From: DASYAE01 sp036501535
Lineage (GTDB): Bacteria > Actinomycetota > Actinomycetes > Streptomycetales > Catenulisporaceae
DNA length: 64,000 nucleotides
Direction: 5' to 3'
Assembly: GCA_036501535.1 (NCBI GenBank)
Contig: DASYAE010000066.1
Span: 24,358-88,357 of the forward strand
Shown here piece after piece: positions 26,920 through 35,414 of this stretch. The notes below the pieces were generated by a model, which was not told the DNA's origin, searched no databases, and saw only the letters and a list, made by a program, of their open reading frames with translations. Position 1 is the first letter of the stretch, and each line of letters starts with the position of its first letter. The position numbers and the translations under genes are program-made.

Positions 26920-27386
26920 ATGGTTCCCCCCATGGAGCGCATTACGACACGATGTTGACTCGCATCCACGATAGCCACCCGTGCCGCGCCTTGTTCGCGA
27001 CTCGCCGCAATACTCGATGATCCTTCTGCGGCCGGCTCCCCTCGTGCGCCCGGGGATCCGGCCACGCCGCGCCGCCGACCGCCGAGATCATGGCGTTATC
27101 AAGTAATCACCCCATGTAGCCGTCCGACATATCGGCGGCGGGTCGGACAGTCCGACTGTGACCGAGCTTTCCCGGAACCGGTCCGCTCTCCCGCCGCGCG
27201 CGGCACGGTAAAGCCGCGGCCCGCAGCATCGGGCCGCTTCCGCCGGCGCGCCGGCGATGCCGCCGAGTGGAGGGGAGGGCGGTATGGCCGCGTCCGGCGG
27301 TGAGGGAACGCGGCCGCGGCGCCCCGACCGTCCGAGGCGCCGCCGCCGCACGCTGCCGCCAACGGCGGCTGGGAACAGAATATTGA
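26920..27386. other. Region with no recognised gene
   Basis: About 467 bases between the STAND remnant and the small secreted protein gene. Several overlapping open frames exist, but none combines a start signal with actinobacterial codon bias or a recognisable domain. A weak hairpin at 27355-27369 may serve the small gene. The part near 26930 is probably the old promoter of the STAND gene. Confidence 0.4.
27355..27369 (-). terminator. Weak hairpin after small secreted protein gene
   Basis: A 6-bp stem gccgcc / ggcggc with a 3-base loop lies 18 bases beyond the stop codon on the minus strand. It is short and lacks a T-run, so this is tentative. Confidence 0.3.
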
Positions 27387-27662
27387 TCAGTAGTCGACGT
27401 ACAGGTCGTACAGTCCGGGGCCGTCCACACTGGACGCGCCTATCTCATCGCAGTAGTAGGACACCCACTTGCCGGCCTGCTCGCCGGCGTATCCGGCGGA
27501 GCTGCACGCGTCGCCCCAGCCGTATGCGGCATAGAACACGTAGCCGTTGTCGGCGGGTGCGGCAGACGGCGCGGTTGCTGCAGAAGCTGAGGGGGCGATG
27601 AGCCCGACCATGGCGATCGCACTGGTCAGGGCCAGTGTCGAGGCGAGCGGAATGCGCTTCAT
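27387..27662 (-). CDS. Small secreted protein with one Cys pair
   Basis: Protein of 91 residues. A clear Sec signal peptide (MKRIPLASTLALTSAIAMVG) ends at ASAATA, leaving a mature peptide of about 60 residues rich in Tyr, Gly and Asp with exactly two Cys (GDACSSAG and SYYCDE), enough for one disulfide. It has no basic cluster, so it does not look like a membrane-active peptide. I do not recognise the family. It stands alone, flanked by non-coding DNA on both sides. Confidence 0.7.
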   Translation of the reverse strand: MKRIPLASTLALTSAIAMVGLIAPSASAATAPSAAPADNGYVFYAAYGWGDACSSAGYAGEQAGKWVSYYCDEIGASSVDGPGLYDLYVDY

Positions 27663-27925
27663 GGTCTAAACCTATCCGCGGGACGGCGAAACGCAAGGCT
27701 TGACATCCGCCGTATCAGGGGGCGCAAATCAGCGATGTCAGAGCCGCGCTGAGCCCCGGGTTCCGGCGGGCTTTCCGGGTGGTGTCAGCGGGCCGGTGAA
27801 TCCGCCCTCGAATGCCGGGATCATCCGTGTTCGACCACTACTACAGCCGTAGCTGTCTTGATGTCACCGGTTCGATGTGAAGCCGGAAGCGGTTCGTCGG
27901 GCGGGCGGCGCACCGCCACCGGCGA

Positions 27926-29119
27926 TCAGCCGAGCAGCTGCTCCAAGCCCCGGGCGAGCCGACCGCCGCTGTCTCGCAGCAGGTGGTAGTACACGTAGTA
28001 ACCGCGGCGCTCCGGCGAGACCCAGCCGGCCTCCTGCAGCAGCTTGACGTGCTTGGATATGCCCGCCTCGGTGAGCCCGACCAGTCCGGCGATCTCCCGG
28101 GTCGAGCGCGGCCGGCGGGCCAGCAGCTGGAGGATCTGCAGCCGGGTGGGGTCGCCGGCTGATCGCAGCAGCCTGAGCAGGTCCTCCGGCGGCACCGGGG
28201 CGCGGCCCTGCTGCTGCATCCCGTCCAGCGCGTAGGCGATCACCACGGTCTGCCGCTCCCGGCCGCCGCGCAGGTCCCGCTGGACCACGGCGGTCAGCTC
28301 CGGCCAGACGAAGTGCGACGGGACCAGCAGGATCCGGTCCCCGGCGGTCAGCTCGACCTGCAGCGGATCAGCGTCCTGCGCGGCGGCGGGCGGCCGGACC
28401 ACGACGCCGCCGCCGCCCAGATCGGGGTGGACGTGCGCGGAGAGCTCCTCGAGCATGCGGGCGAGGCCGTGCCGCGAGGCGGTGCGGGCGCGGCGGGCGA
28501 TGTCGTCGAGCAGGTGGCGCTCGAGGCTCGGCCAGTCCGCGGCGAGGCAGCGATCCCAGTAGCGCTCGAGGAATCCGGCGAAGCGGGCCCGGCACTGCGC
28601 CGGGTCGTCGATCAGCTCCCGCATGGCGGGCAGCGACGCGCGGTGGCGGGCTTCGACTGCGGCCAGCGCCTGGTCGCGCAGGCCCGGGTCGGTCCGGAAA
28701 TCGGCGAGCGGAATGCGCGGGCCGCGCCCGCGCCGCGCCAGCGCACCGTGGATCAGCTGCTCCGCAAAGGCGCCGACGGGTGCTTCGCGCAGCGCGGCCA
28801 GCTCGTCGTTCCACGACCAGGCGTCGCCGGCGGGCCAGATCTCGCGGAACACGAGCGGCCGGTCCGTGTACCAGAAGGCGTATCGGTCCGCCTCGGCGCG
28901 CAGCTCGGCACCCATGCGCTCGCGCGCCTGCAGGATCCAGGAGATGTGCAGCGGGTGGTGCTTCGCGTTGTGCAGGACGTGCAGGCTGCGCAGAGCCTCG
29001 GCTGCGGGCGAGCAGGTGAAGGTGGCCAGGTCATCGGACGCTGCGGCGGGCGTGGCGACGGTGGGCGTGGCGGCGGGCGCGTCGGCGGTCGGGTCCGGCA
29101 GCCGCAGCCGGATCGTCAT
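27926..29119 (-). CDS. ArsR-type winged-helix regulator with large N-terminal domain
   Basis: Protein of 397 residues. The last ~85 residues are an ArsR winged helix: LLRSAGDPTRLQILQLLARRPRSTREIAGLVGLTEAGISKHVKLLQEAGWV, then RRGYYVYY as the wing. The N-terminal ~300 residues match the long domain found in a common Streptomyces-type regulator group (DUF5937-like, from memory), starting with FTCSPAAEALRSLHVL and LHISWILQARERM. No metal-binding Cys motif is present, so metal sensing is unlikely. It is divergent from the serine hydrolase gene and may control it and itself. Confidence 0.82.
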   Translation of the reverse strand: MTIRLRLPDPTADAPAATPTVATPAAASDDLATFTCSPAAEALRSLHVLHNAKHHPLHISWILQARERMGAELRAEADRYAFWYTDRPLVFREIWPAGDAWSWNDELAALREAPVGAFAEQLIHGALARRGRGPRIPLADFRTDPGLRDQALAAVEARHRASLPAMRELIDDPAQCRARFAGFLERYWDRCLAADWPSLERHLLDDIARRARTASRHGLARMLEELSAHVHPDLGGGGVVVRPPAAAQDADPLQVELTAGDRILLVPSHFVWPELTAVVQRDLRGGRERQTVVIAYALDGMQQQGRAPVPPEDLLRLLRSAGDPTRLQILQLLARRPRSTREIAGLVGLTEAGISKHVKLLQEAGWVSPERRGYYVYYHLLRDSGGRLARGLEQLLG

Positions 29120-29157
29120 GCCTGGTCCCTCCGGCTCCCGTCGATCCGCTGTGCGAT

Positions 29158-29179
29158 CAACTCATCAGCTAAACAGTTG
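29158..29179. promoter_or_regulatory. Candidate operator between ArsR-type regulator and serine hydrolase
   Basis: Arms CAACT and AGTTG are inverted with a 12-base gap inside the 143-base divergent region. This size fits an ArsR dimer, but the arms are short. Confidence 0.3.
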
Positions 29180-29262
29180 GGGCGAGCCCCGAAGCTACCC
29201 TACGGTCCTTGTCGACGCCAGTGTGCGTCTACTGATACACATTGTCGAAGGGGTCTTACACC

Positions 29263-30405
29263 ATGGGGATGCATCGCAGGGTCTTCCTCGGCGGCGCGCT
29301 GGCGGCGTCCGCGGCGATGGTCGTCGGCGGGGCGACCGGTGCGGTCGGAGCGCCGCTGTGGGACGGCGATCCGGGAGCCGGCGACGACGACACGGACGTT
29401 CAGAGCTTTGATGCGTTTCTGGCGCAGCGGGCGTCCGCGGGCGAGTTCTCCGGCGCGGCGCTGGTGGCGCGCGGCGGCCGGCCGCTGCTGGCGAAGGGCT
29501 ACGGCCTGGCGGATCGCGGCCGCGGCGTCCCGAACGCGGCGCGGACCAGGTTCTGCATCTGCTCGATGGGCAAGATGTTCACCTCGGTCGGCATCGCCCG
29601 GCTGGTCGAGCGGGGCCGGCTGTCGTTCGGCGACACGATCGGGAGGTACGTGTCCGGATTCCCGGCCGCGATCGCGGATGCGGTCACCGTCAGCGAACTG
29701 CTGACGCACACCTCGGGTATGGGCGACGTGCTGGCCCGCACCGACGGGTCGGTGCCGCCGACCACACTGGCCGGGCTGATGAGCGAGATCGAGCAGCAGC
29801 CGCTGCTGTTCGCGCCGGGAACCGCGTTCAGCTACAGCAATTCGGGCTTCATCGTACTCGGCGCGATCATCCAGAGCGTCTCCGGTCAGGCCTATGACGA
29901 GTACGTACACGACCATGTCTTCGCACCGTCCGGCATGGCCGACACGGCGGTCCGGGTCTACACGCCGGACGACGTTCCGGGGATGGCGCACGGATACGCC
30001 TTGGTCAGCGGGACCGGCGCCTCGGCCACCTACGAGGACGTCGGCGGCACGCTGCAGATCGGAAACCCGTCCGGCGGCGCGTACTCGACGGTCTTCGACA
30101 TGCTCGGCTTCGCCCAGGCGCTGACCGGCCACCGGCTGCTAAGCGCGGCGATGACGGACACGGTGCTGACCGGCCGGATCCCGATCAGCAGGCCGGGCGG
30201 TCCGGCCGACGACGAATACGCGTACGGGTTCGAGGTGCAGGTGATCAACGGCGTGCGGATCGTCGGCCACAACGGCGGCAGCCCGGGATACGAGGGCCAG
30301 CTCGACGTCTACCTCGACCGCGGCCGGGTCGTGGTGATCCTCACGAACCAGGACCAGACGATGGTTCCGGCGATCCAGGAGTCCGAGTCGCTGTTCACGG
30401 CGTGA
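29263..30405 (+). CDS. Secreted serine hydrolase, beta-lactamase/DD-peptidase-like
   Basis: I start at the ATG at 29263, which has gaagggg at proper distance. The 380-residue protein begins with a twin-arginine-like signal (HRRVFLGGALAASAAM). The penicillin-binding fold shows S-x-x-K as SMGK (Ser101, Lys104), the Y-x-N motif as YSN (Tyr191), and HNGGSPG in place of the KTG motif, as in class C esterase/EstB-like enzymes. It may be an esterase, D-aminopeptidase or peptidoglycan-related hydrolase acting outside the membrane. True beta-lactamase activity is not implied. Confidence 0.88.
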   Translation: MGMHRRVFLGGALAASAAMVVGGATGAVGAPLWDGDPGAGDDDTDVQSFDAFLAQRASAGEFSGAALVARGGRPLLAKGYGLADRGRGVPNAARTRFCICSMGKMFTSVGIARLVERGRLSFGDTIGRYVSGFPAAIADAVTVSELLTHTSGMGDVLARTDGSVPPTTLAGLMSEIEQQPLLFAPGTAFSYSNSGFIVLGAIIQSVSGQAYDEYVHDHVFAPSGMADTAVRVYTPDDVPGMAHGYALVSGTGASATYEDVGGTLQIGNPSGGAYSTVFDMLGFAQALTGHRLLSAAMTDTVLTGRIPISRPGGPADDEYAYGFEVQVINGVRIVGHNGGSPGYEGQLDVYLDRGRVVVILTNQDQTMVPAIQESESLFTA

Positions 30406-30644
30406 CGGCGACTGCGCGGGGGCCACAGGCTCGATCGAGCACCGTTCTGCGCGCTGCGATCGGCGGCGCACTGACTGCGACGGTCGACCCGAGCGGACGC
30501 CGGGAGGCACGCCGGAACGCACGCACCAGATCCCACCTGCGGCCATTCGCATGACATAGCCCCGCCGGATCTGGTTACGTGGTCGCTGTTCCAGTCCGCG
30601 GCCGCCTCGCCCGGCCCGGTCGATCTTGCGGAAGGGCCTCCCTC

Positions 30645-31478
30645 GTGCCACAGCAGCAGCAGCCGTCAGCCCAGCCACTGTCCCAGCAACCGCAGCCGAT
30701 CCCGGAGGCCGCCCGCGAACGCCTGTCGGGCGCGGCCGGCGACGGCTTCTTCACCTCGGACCTGAGCGTCAACGAGTTCGTGCTGACCGGACAGGCCGGG
30801 TTCCATCCGATGGGCCTGGTGATGGGGACCAGCGTCTATCACATCGGCACGCAGCCGGTGCGCTGGAACCAGAGCGCCGAGCTGACCGTGCTCACCCAGG
30901 CGCTCTACACGGCGCGCGAACTGGCGATGGCCCGGATGGAGGCGGAGGCCCAGGCGCTCGGCGCGGACGGCATCGTCGGGGTGAGGCTGCGCCCCTGCAC
31001 CTTCCACTTCTCGGCCGAGGTCATCGAGTTCATGGCGGTCGGCACGGCGATCAAGTCGGACGGCGGCGAGTCGTACCGCACGCCCGCCGGCCGGCCGTTC
31101 ACCTCGCACCTGTCCGGCCAGGACTTCTGGACCCTCTGGCAGCACGGCTGGATTCCGCGGGCCATGGTCATGGGCACGTGCGTCTACCACATCGCCCACC
31201 TGTCCTTCCGGCAGGCGCTGCAGAGCTTCGGCGTGAACTCGGAACTGGCGCCGTACAGCCAGGCGGTCTACGACGCGCGCGAGATCGCGATGAGCCGTAT
31301 GCAGTACGAGGGTCGGCAGGTCGGCGGCAACGGCGTCGTCGGTGTCAGCGTGTCGGAGAGCACCTGGGTGTGGGGCGAGAACGGCATCGAGTTCTTCGCC
31401 CTCGGCACCGCGGTCAGCCGGGTCCGGCCCGACGCGGCGCCGACCGCCGTGCAGACCGTGCTCCCGCTGACCGGCTGA
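30645..31478 (+). CDS. Protein with two tandem YbjQ-like (UPF0145) domains
   Basis: Starts at the GTG at 30645 with ggaaggg eight bases before. After a Gln/Pro-rich N-terminal tail, two homologous ~100-residue units follow. Each begins FTSDLSVNEF or FTSHLSGQDF, has GLVMGTSVYHIG or AMVMGTCVYHIA in the middle, a helix with ARELAMARM or AREIAMSRM, then GADGIVGV or GGNGVVGV, and ends FMAVGTAI or FFALGTAV. YbjQ/UPF0145 proteins (PF01906, 'heavy-metal-binding') usually have one copy and assemble into pentamers. Metal binding is not proven for most. A fused pair is less common and could form a pseudo-oligomer. It converges with the kinase gene, 10 bases apart. Confidence 0.8.
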   Translation: MPQQQQPSAQPLSQQPQPIPEAARERLSGAAGDGFFTSDLSVNEFVLTGQAGFHPMGLVMGTSVYHIGTQPVRWNQSAELTVLTQALYTARELAMARMEAEAQALGADGIVGVRLRPCTFHFSAEVIEFMAVGTAIKSDGGESYRTPAGRPFTSHLSGQDFWTLWQHGWIPRAMVMGTCVYHIAHLSFRQALQSFGVNSELAPYSQAVYDAREIAMSRMQYEGRQVGGNGVVGVSVSESTWVWGENGIEFFALGTAVSRVRPDAAPTAVQTVLPLTG

Positions 31479-31488
31479 GACCGGCGCC

Positions 31489-32427
31489 TCAGGCCAGCTT
31501 GTCGAGCGCCGCCCGGAGGAACGCGTCGCGGCGCTCGGCGAGGATCGGCTGGTCCAGGTCGGTGCGGCCCTGGCCCTGGATCGGCGGGACGAACTCGGCC
31601 ATCGCCGGCGGCGTGCTGAGCGCGGCGACCACGTCCCAGTAGGCGACGTCCTCGGCGGCCCGGCCGGACCCCTCCTGCCAGCCGGCCAGGACGTCCGCCG
31701 CGAACTCGGGGCCGTACATGACCGCCGCGTCGCAGCGGGCCGAGCCGAGGTCGACTCCGTACGAGCCGACGCCCGAGCAGTCCCAGTCCACGAGGGCCGA
31801 CAGCTCGTCACCGACCCAGAGCGTGTTGCCCTGCCACAGGTCGCCGTGGACGAACACCCGCTCGGCGTCCGGCACCGGCAGCTCGGCGACAGCCTGCTCC
31901 GCGTCGGCGACAAGGCCTTTCGTGCCACGGGCGCGCCGCACCGCCGCGAAGTCGACGCCGCTGATCGGCCGTATGCGGTGCGGAAGCCTCGGCTCTGCCG
32001 GGGCCGGTATGGAGTTGATCGCAGCGCACGCCGCGCCGAAGGCCCGCAGTCGGCCGGGTATCGGCTTCATGGGGATCCGGCTCGTCCCGTCCACAACGCT
32101 CAGCAGAATGGCCAACGCGCCCGCAGCGGTTCCATCGAGGTCGAGCGCTATGAGGCGCGGCGCCGGTATGCCGTGCGCCGCGGCGACATCCAAGGCGCAC
32201 GCTTCGACGTCGAATCCGGCACGCGCCGAATCGTCGTCGAGCGGGGCGAACCGCAGGACCGCGGCGGGATTCGAGCCGTTGCCGGGGCCCTGACTTTTGC
32301 CGTGGCCGGCGAAGCGGAGCAGCCAGGGGCTGTCACCCGAGAGCAGGCCGGTGACGGACTCGACCGGAGCGCCGCCGGCAACCGCTCTCGAGGCCCACTG
32401 CATCACCGACGCTGGAATGGTTGACAT
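31489..32427 (-). CDS. APH-family phosphotransferase
   Basis: Starts at the ATG at 32427 (MSTIPASVMQW); an upstream frame extension is unlikely. The 312-residue protein has the kinase-like catalytic loop VFVHGDLWQGNTL and the metal-binding Asp in SALVDWDCSG. This is the aminoglycoside-phosphotransferase/choline-kinase fold, most members of which act on small metabolites, so antibiotic resistance should not be assumed. It lies 40 bases after the sigma factor stop on the same strand and may be the last gene of that operon. Confidence 0.85.
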   Translation of the reverse strand: MSTIPASVMQWASRAVAGGAPVESVTGLLSGDSPWLLRFAGHGKSQGPGNGSNPAAVLRFAPLDDDSARAGFDVEACALDVAAAHGIPAPRLIALDLDGTAAGALAILLSVVDGTSRIPMKPIPGRLRAFGAACAAINSIPAPAEPRLPHRIRPISGVDFAAVRRARGTKGLVADAEQAVAELPVPDAERVFVHGDLWQGNTLWVGDELSALVDWDCSGVGSYGVDLGSARCDAAVMYGPEFAADVLAGWQEGSGRAAEDVAYWDVVAALSTPPAMAEFVPPIQGQGRTDLDQPILAERRDAFLRAALDKLA

Positions 32428-32467
32428 GATCTTGACGCTAGCAGCCGCCGGTGACAAAGATCGGCCG

Positions 32468-33781
32468 CTATCGTTCCACCTCTTCGAGGCGCCGGGCCAG
32501 AAAACGACGCTCAGCCTCGTTCGTCGTCAATTCCAACGCCCTGCGATAACTCGCCGCGGCCTCAGCGCCGCGTCCGAGTCGGCGCAGCAGGTCCGCCCGC
32601 GTTGCGTGCAGAAGGTGATAGTCCGTCAGCTGCCCATCGTCCTCAAGCTCCTGGACGAGCGCGAGGCCGGCCTCCGGGCCGTCCGCCATGGCTACCGCGA
32701 CCGCCGCATTGAGCCTGACCACCGGGGTCGGGATCACGTCCGCCAGCATCCGGTAGAGGCGGGCGATCTCCACCCAGTCGGTGTCGGCCGCCCGAGCCGC
32801 GGTGGCGTGGCAGGACGCGATCGCCGCCTGAAGCTGGTAGGGCCCGACCCGGTCCCGTCGTATCGCGCGGTCCAGCAGCTCAACTCCCTCATCGATCTCC
32901 GCGCGGTTCCAGTGCTCGCGGGCCTGTTCCTCCAGCGGCACCGGGACGCCGGCCGGGTCGACGCGGGTCGCCCGCCGCGCGTCGTGCAGCAGGAGCAGCG
33001 CGAGCAGGCCGGCGACCTCCGGCTCGTCCGGCATCAGCTCGGCCAGCAGCCGGGCCAGCCGGATCGCCTCGGCGCACAGCGAGTCCCGGATCAGGCCGGC
33101 TCCCGCGGTGGCCGCATAGCCCTCGTTGAACAGCAGGTAGAGCACTGCCAGCACCCCCGATGTGCGGGCCGGCAGCAGGTGGTCCGGCGGGACCCGGTAC
33201 GGGATGCCCGCCTCGCGGATCTTGCGCTTGGCCCGCACGAGCCGCTTGGCCATGGTCGGCTCGGAGACCAGGAACGCCCGCGCGACCTCCTGCGTGCTCA
33301 GGCCGGCGAGCGTGCGCAGAGTCAGCGCGACCCGCGCCTCCATGGCCAGCGCCGGGTGGCAGCAGGTGAAGATCAGCCGCAGCCGCTCGTCGCCGAGGCC
33401 GGTCCGCGGCTCGGGCTCGCCCGGTCCGTCCAGCACGGACTGCTGCATCACGACCTCCCGCAGCTTGGCCGACTCGGTGGCGCTGCGCCGCAGCCGGTTC
33501 AGCGCCCGGTTGCGGGCGACCGTGGTCAGCCAGCCGCCCGGGCGCTGCGGCACACCGTCGCGCGGCCAGGTCGCCAGCGCCTGGGCGAACGCCTCCTGCG
33601 CGCACTCCTCGGCCAGGTCGAAGTCGCGGGTCATCGCGATGAGCGCGGCGACCACGCGGCCCCACTCGTCGCGGAAGGCCCGCGTGATCGCGGCCTCGAC
33701 GTCGTCCGCGGCCGTCTTGGTCACCGCACCCGACTCGTCGGCCGCGCGATCTGGCGTCGCATCCGACGCGTCCTCAGTCAC
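32468..33781 (-). CDS. ECF RNA polymerase sigma factor, ECF42 type
   Basis: Protein of 437 residues from a GTG overlapping the upstream DGPF gene stop (GTGA). Sigma region 2 shows RDFDLAEECAQEAFAQAL with the following WLTTVARNRALNRLRR; region 4 shows LRTLAGLSTQEVARAFLVSEPTMAKRLVRAKRKI. A ~200-residue C-terminal extension with TPR-like helices (YQLQAAIASCHA, VVRLNAAVAVAM, TRADLLRRLGRG) is the mark of ECF42. Members of this group sit beside DGPF/YCII proteins instead of an anti-sigma factor, as here, and the extension is needed for activity. The signal is unknown. Confidence 0.93.
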   Translation of the reverse strand: MTEDASDATPDRAADESGAVTKTAADDVEAAITRAFRDEWGRVVAALIAMTRDFDLAEECAQEAFAQALATWPRDGVPQRPGGWLTTVARNRALNRLRRSATESAKLREVVMQQSVLDGPGEPEPRTGLGDERLRLIFTCCHPALAMEARVALTLRTLAGLSTQEVARAFLVSEPTMAKRLVRAKRKIREAGIPYRVPPDHLLPARTSGVLAVLYLLFNEGYAATAGAGLIRDSLCAEAIRLARLLAELMPDEPEVAGLLALLLLHDARRATRVDPAGVPVPLEEQAREHWNRAEIDEGVELLDRAIRRDRVGPYQLQAAIASCHATAARAADTDWVEIARLYRMLADVIPTPVVRLNAAVAVAMADGPEAGLALVQELEDDGQLTDYHLLHATRADLLRRLGRGAEAAASYRRALELTTNEAERRFLARRLEEVER

Positions 33782-34173
33782 CAGTCACCGTGCCGGGAAC
33801 TCGGTCCGCCGTCGCCTCGCTGCTGCGCGATCGGCCGTATCTCGACCGCGCAGCCGCCGCCGAGCGCCGGATGTCGGGCCGCCGCCTCCAGGGCCGCGTC
33901 CAGGTCGGCGCACTCGATCACCTGATAGCCGACGATCTGCTCGCGCGCCTCGGCGAACGGCCCGTCCGAGAGCAGCACGTCGCCGCCTCCGGCCCGGACC
34001 GTCGTGGCGACGGCGGCATCTCGCAGCATTGCTCCGTCGTGCAGCTCGACGCCGAGGCCGACCAGCTGATCGACCCACGGTATCCGGCCCAGCCCTGTGC
34101 CGGCCGGCGGCGGCGCCGACCCGTCCGTCTCCGCCTCAGGATCGGCGCCGTAGACCAGCAGCATGTACCGCAC
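33778..34173 (-). CDS. DGPF/YCII-domain protein (ECF42 partner)
   Basis: Protein of 131 residues, MRYMLLVYG at the start and SDGPFAEAREQIVGYQVIE in the middle, the latter being the DGPF motif that defines this YCII-like family. It starts at a GTG behind a strong ggggagg site and its stop overlaps the sigma factor start. DGPF proteins are the conserved neighbours of ECF42 sigma factors; their exact role in signalling is not settled. The copy immediately upstream is a paralogue. Confidence 0.9.
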   Translation of the reverse strand: MRYMLLVYGADPEAETDGSAPPPAGTGLGRIPWVDQLVGLGVELHDGAMLRDAAVATTVRAGGGDVLLSDGPFAEAREQIVGYQVIECADLDAALEAAARHPALGGGCAVEIRPIAQQRGDGGPSSRHGDW

Positions 34174-34203
34174 GCATGCCTCCCCTCCCGGTGCGCGTCG
34201 CGA

Positions 34204-34599
34204 TCAGGCCACGCCGTCCCAGAACTGCCGCACCTCGATCGACCCGAACGCGGCGACCGGGTGCTTCGACGCGACCTCGACCGCCTCCTCCAGGCTCGCG
34301 CACTCCAGGATGTCGTAGCCGACGATCACGTCCTTGGTCTCGGCGAACGGCCCGTCCACGACCAGCACCTCGTCGCCGCGCACCCGCACGGTCTTGGCCA
34401 TGTGCCACGGCTTGAGCCGGTCGCCGTCCAGGCGGACGCCGCGGGAGACCATCTCGTCGAGCCAGGGGAAGCTGCCGTCGTCCGCCTCCTTCTCCGGCTC
34501 GGCCTGCTGGTTCTGCGGCTCGGCGGCAGGCGCCTCCTGCACCGCGGCCGGGGTTTCTATGGGCTCGCGCTCGGCGCAGACGAACATCATGTACTTCAT
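34204..34599 (-). CDS. Second DGPF/YCII-domain protein (ECF42 partner)
   Basis: 131 residues, MKYMMFVCA at the start and VDGPFAETKDVIVGYDILE as the DGPF motif, the same layout as the gene 30 bases downstream. A 35-residue Glu/Ala/Gln-rich insertion near residues 15-45 is a low-complexity loop absent from the paralogue. Two DGPF genes before one ECF42 sigma factor suggest that they may form a heterodimer, which is inference. Confidence 0.9.
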   Translation of the reverse strand: MKYMMFVCAEREPIETPAAVQEAPAAEPQNQQAEPEKEADDGSFPWLDEMVSRGVRLDGDRLKPWHMAKTVRVRGDEVLVVDGPFAETKDVIVGYDILECASLEEAVEVASKHPVAAFGSIEVRQFWDGVA

Positions 34600-34644
34600 G
34601 GTGAACCTCGTGTTCCCTCTCGTGCTGAGATCGGTCGTTTCAAG

Positions 34645-34694
34645 GGGTGATCGGGTGTGATCGGGTGTGATCCGGTGTGATGCAGTGTGGTGCA
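34645..34694. repeat. Five-copy 10-bp tandem repeat in the sigma operon
   Basis: Units gggtgatcgg, gtgtgatcgg, gtgtgatccg, gtgtgatgca and gtgtggtgca follow each other without gaps in the 109-base space between the SRPBCC stop and the first DGPF start. The spacing of one helical turn places every copy on the same face. It could be a regulator array, part of a promoter region, or slippage-generated DNA. Confidence 0.6.
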
Positions 34695-34708
34695 GTGACG
34701 GTGACAGG

Positions 34709-35254
34709 CTATGAGCGTGCCATCGCCGCGATCGTCGCGCTCATGTTGCCGCGCAGCTGGTCCAGCCGCCCGCGCAGGATCTCGGCGGCGTGCGCCGGGT
34801 CCTGGTCGACCGCGACCCGCAGGCCGGTGATCCCGAGACCGTGCTCGAAGCTGTGCCGCACGAGCGTGCGGTCCGGCGCACTGCCGGGCCGGAACTCGTA
34901 GCGCCACAAAGATCCGGCGTGCTCCACGGTGCGCTCGTCGTCGAGCACCGCCCAGGCGAAGACGCCGGGCTGCGCGGCCTCGGTCACCTCGCACAGCACC
35001 TCGATCGAGACCGTCGGGGTGTACTGGTTGCGCGCCTCGAACCGGCTGCCGACCCGGGGCAGGCCGGGCCCGGAGCCCAGCCAGGCGCCTTGCACGCACT
35101 CGGGGCTCCACTCCCCGATCCGCGAGACGTCCGTGGCCAGGGCCCACATCCGCTCGGGCGGCAGGCCGACCTCGGCCTCGTATTCGACCCGCGCGCCGGT
35201 CACCAGGTCGGTCCCGCCGTCCGGGCTCTTCGCGTCCTCCACCGTATCCGGCAT
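34709..35254 (-). CDS. SRPBCC (START-like) domain protein
   Basis: I start at the ATG at 35254, six bases after a perfect ggagg. The 181-residue protein has the SRPBCC opening VEYEAEVGLPPERMWALATDVSRIGEWSPE and a terminal amphipathic helix ending RGNMSATIAAMAR. This fold has a deep hydrophobic cavity and is used for ligand binding, polyketide cyclisation or transport. SRPBCC proteins are found among ECF42/ECF41 neighbours. It lies upstream of the DGPF genes on the same strand, with the tandem repeat in between. Confidence 0.82.
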   Translation of the reverse strand: MPDTVEDAKSPDGGTDLVTGARVEYEAEVGLPPERMWALATDVSRIGEWSPECVQGAWLGSGPGLPRVGSRFEARNQYTPTVSIEVLCEVTEAAQPGVFAWAVLDDERTVEHAGSLWRYEFRPGSAPDRTLVRHSFEHGLGITGLRVAVDQDPAHAAEILRGRLDQLRGNMSATIAAMARS

Positions 35255-35414
35255 GTCGCCCTCCTCAGGTCCGGCCGCGTCGGCGGCTCTCGTCGTAACG
35301 ACAACCGGGAGCCGCCCGGATGGACACCGCACCGAGGAATTGAGGAGAGATTTTTTCAGCCGACCGGGTCAGCGGGACCCGGGCCGGACACGACAGGCGG
35401 GGACGGGCGCCGGG

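Noticed and set aside
26920..27386. Small genes in overlapping frames
   Set aside because: No frame has a ribosome site, consistent codon bias or a recognisable domain.
29263..30405. Beta-lactamase
   Set aside because: S-x-x-K and Y-S-N are present, but HNGG replaces the KTG box and the sequence fits esterase/D-peptidase-like relatives.
31489..32427. Aminoglycoside resistance gene
   Set aside because: The APH fold is present, but most members of this fold act on metabolites and nothing in the context points to resistance.
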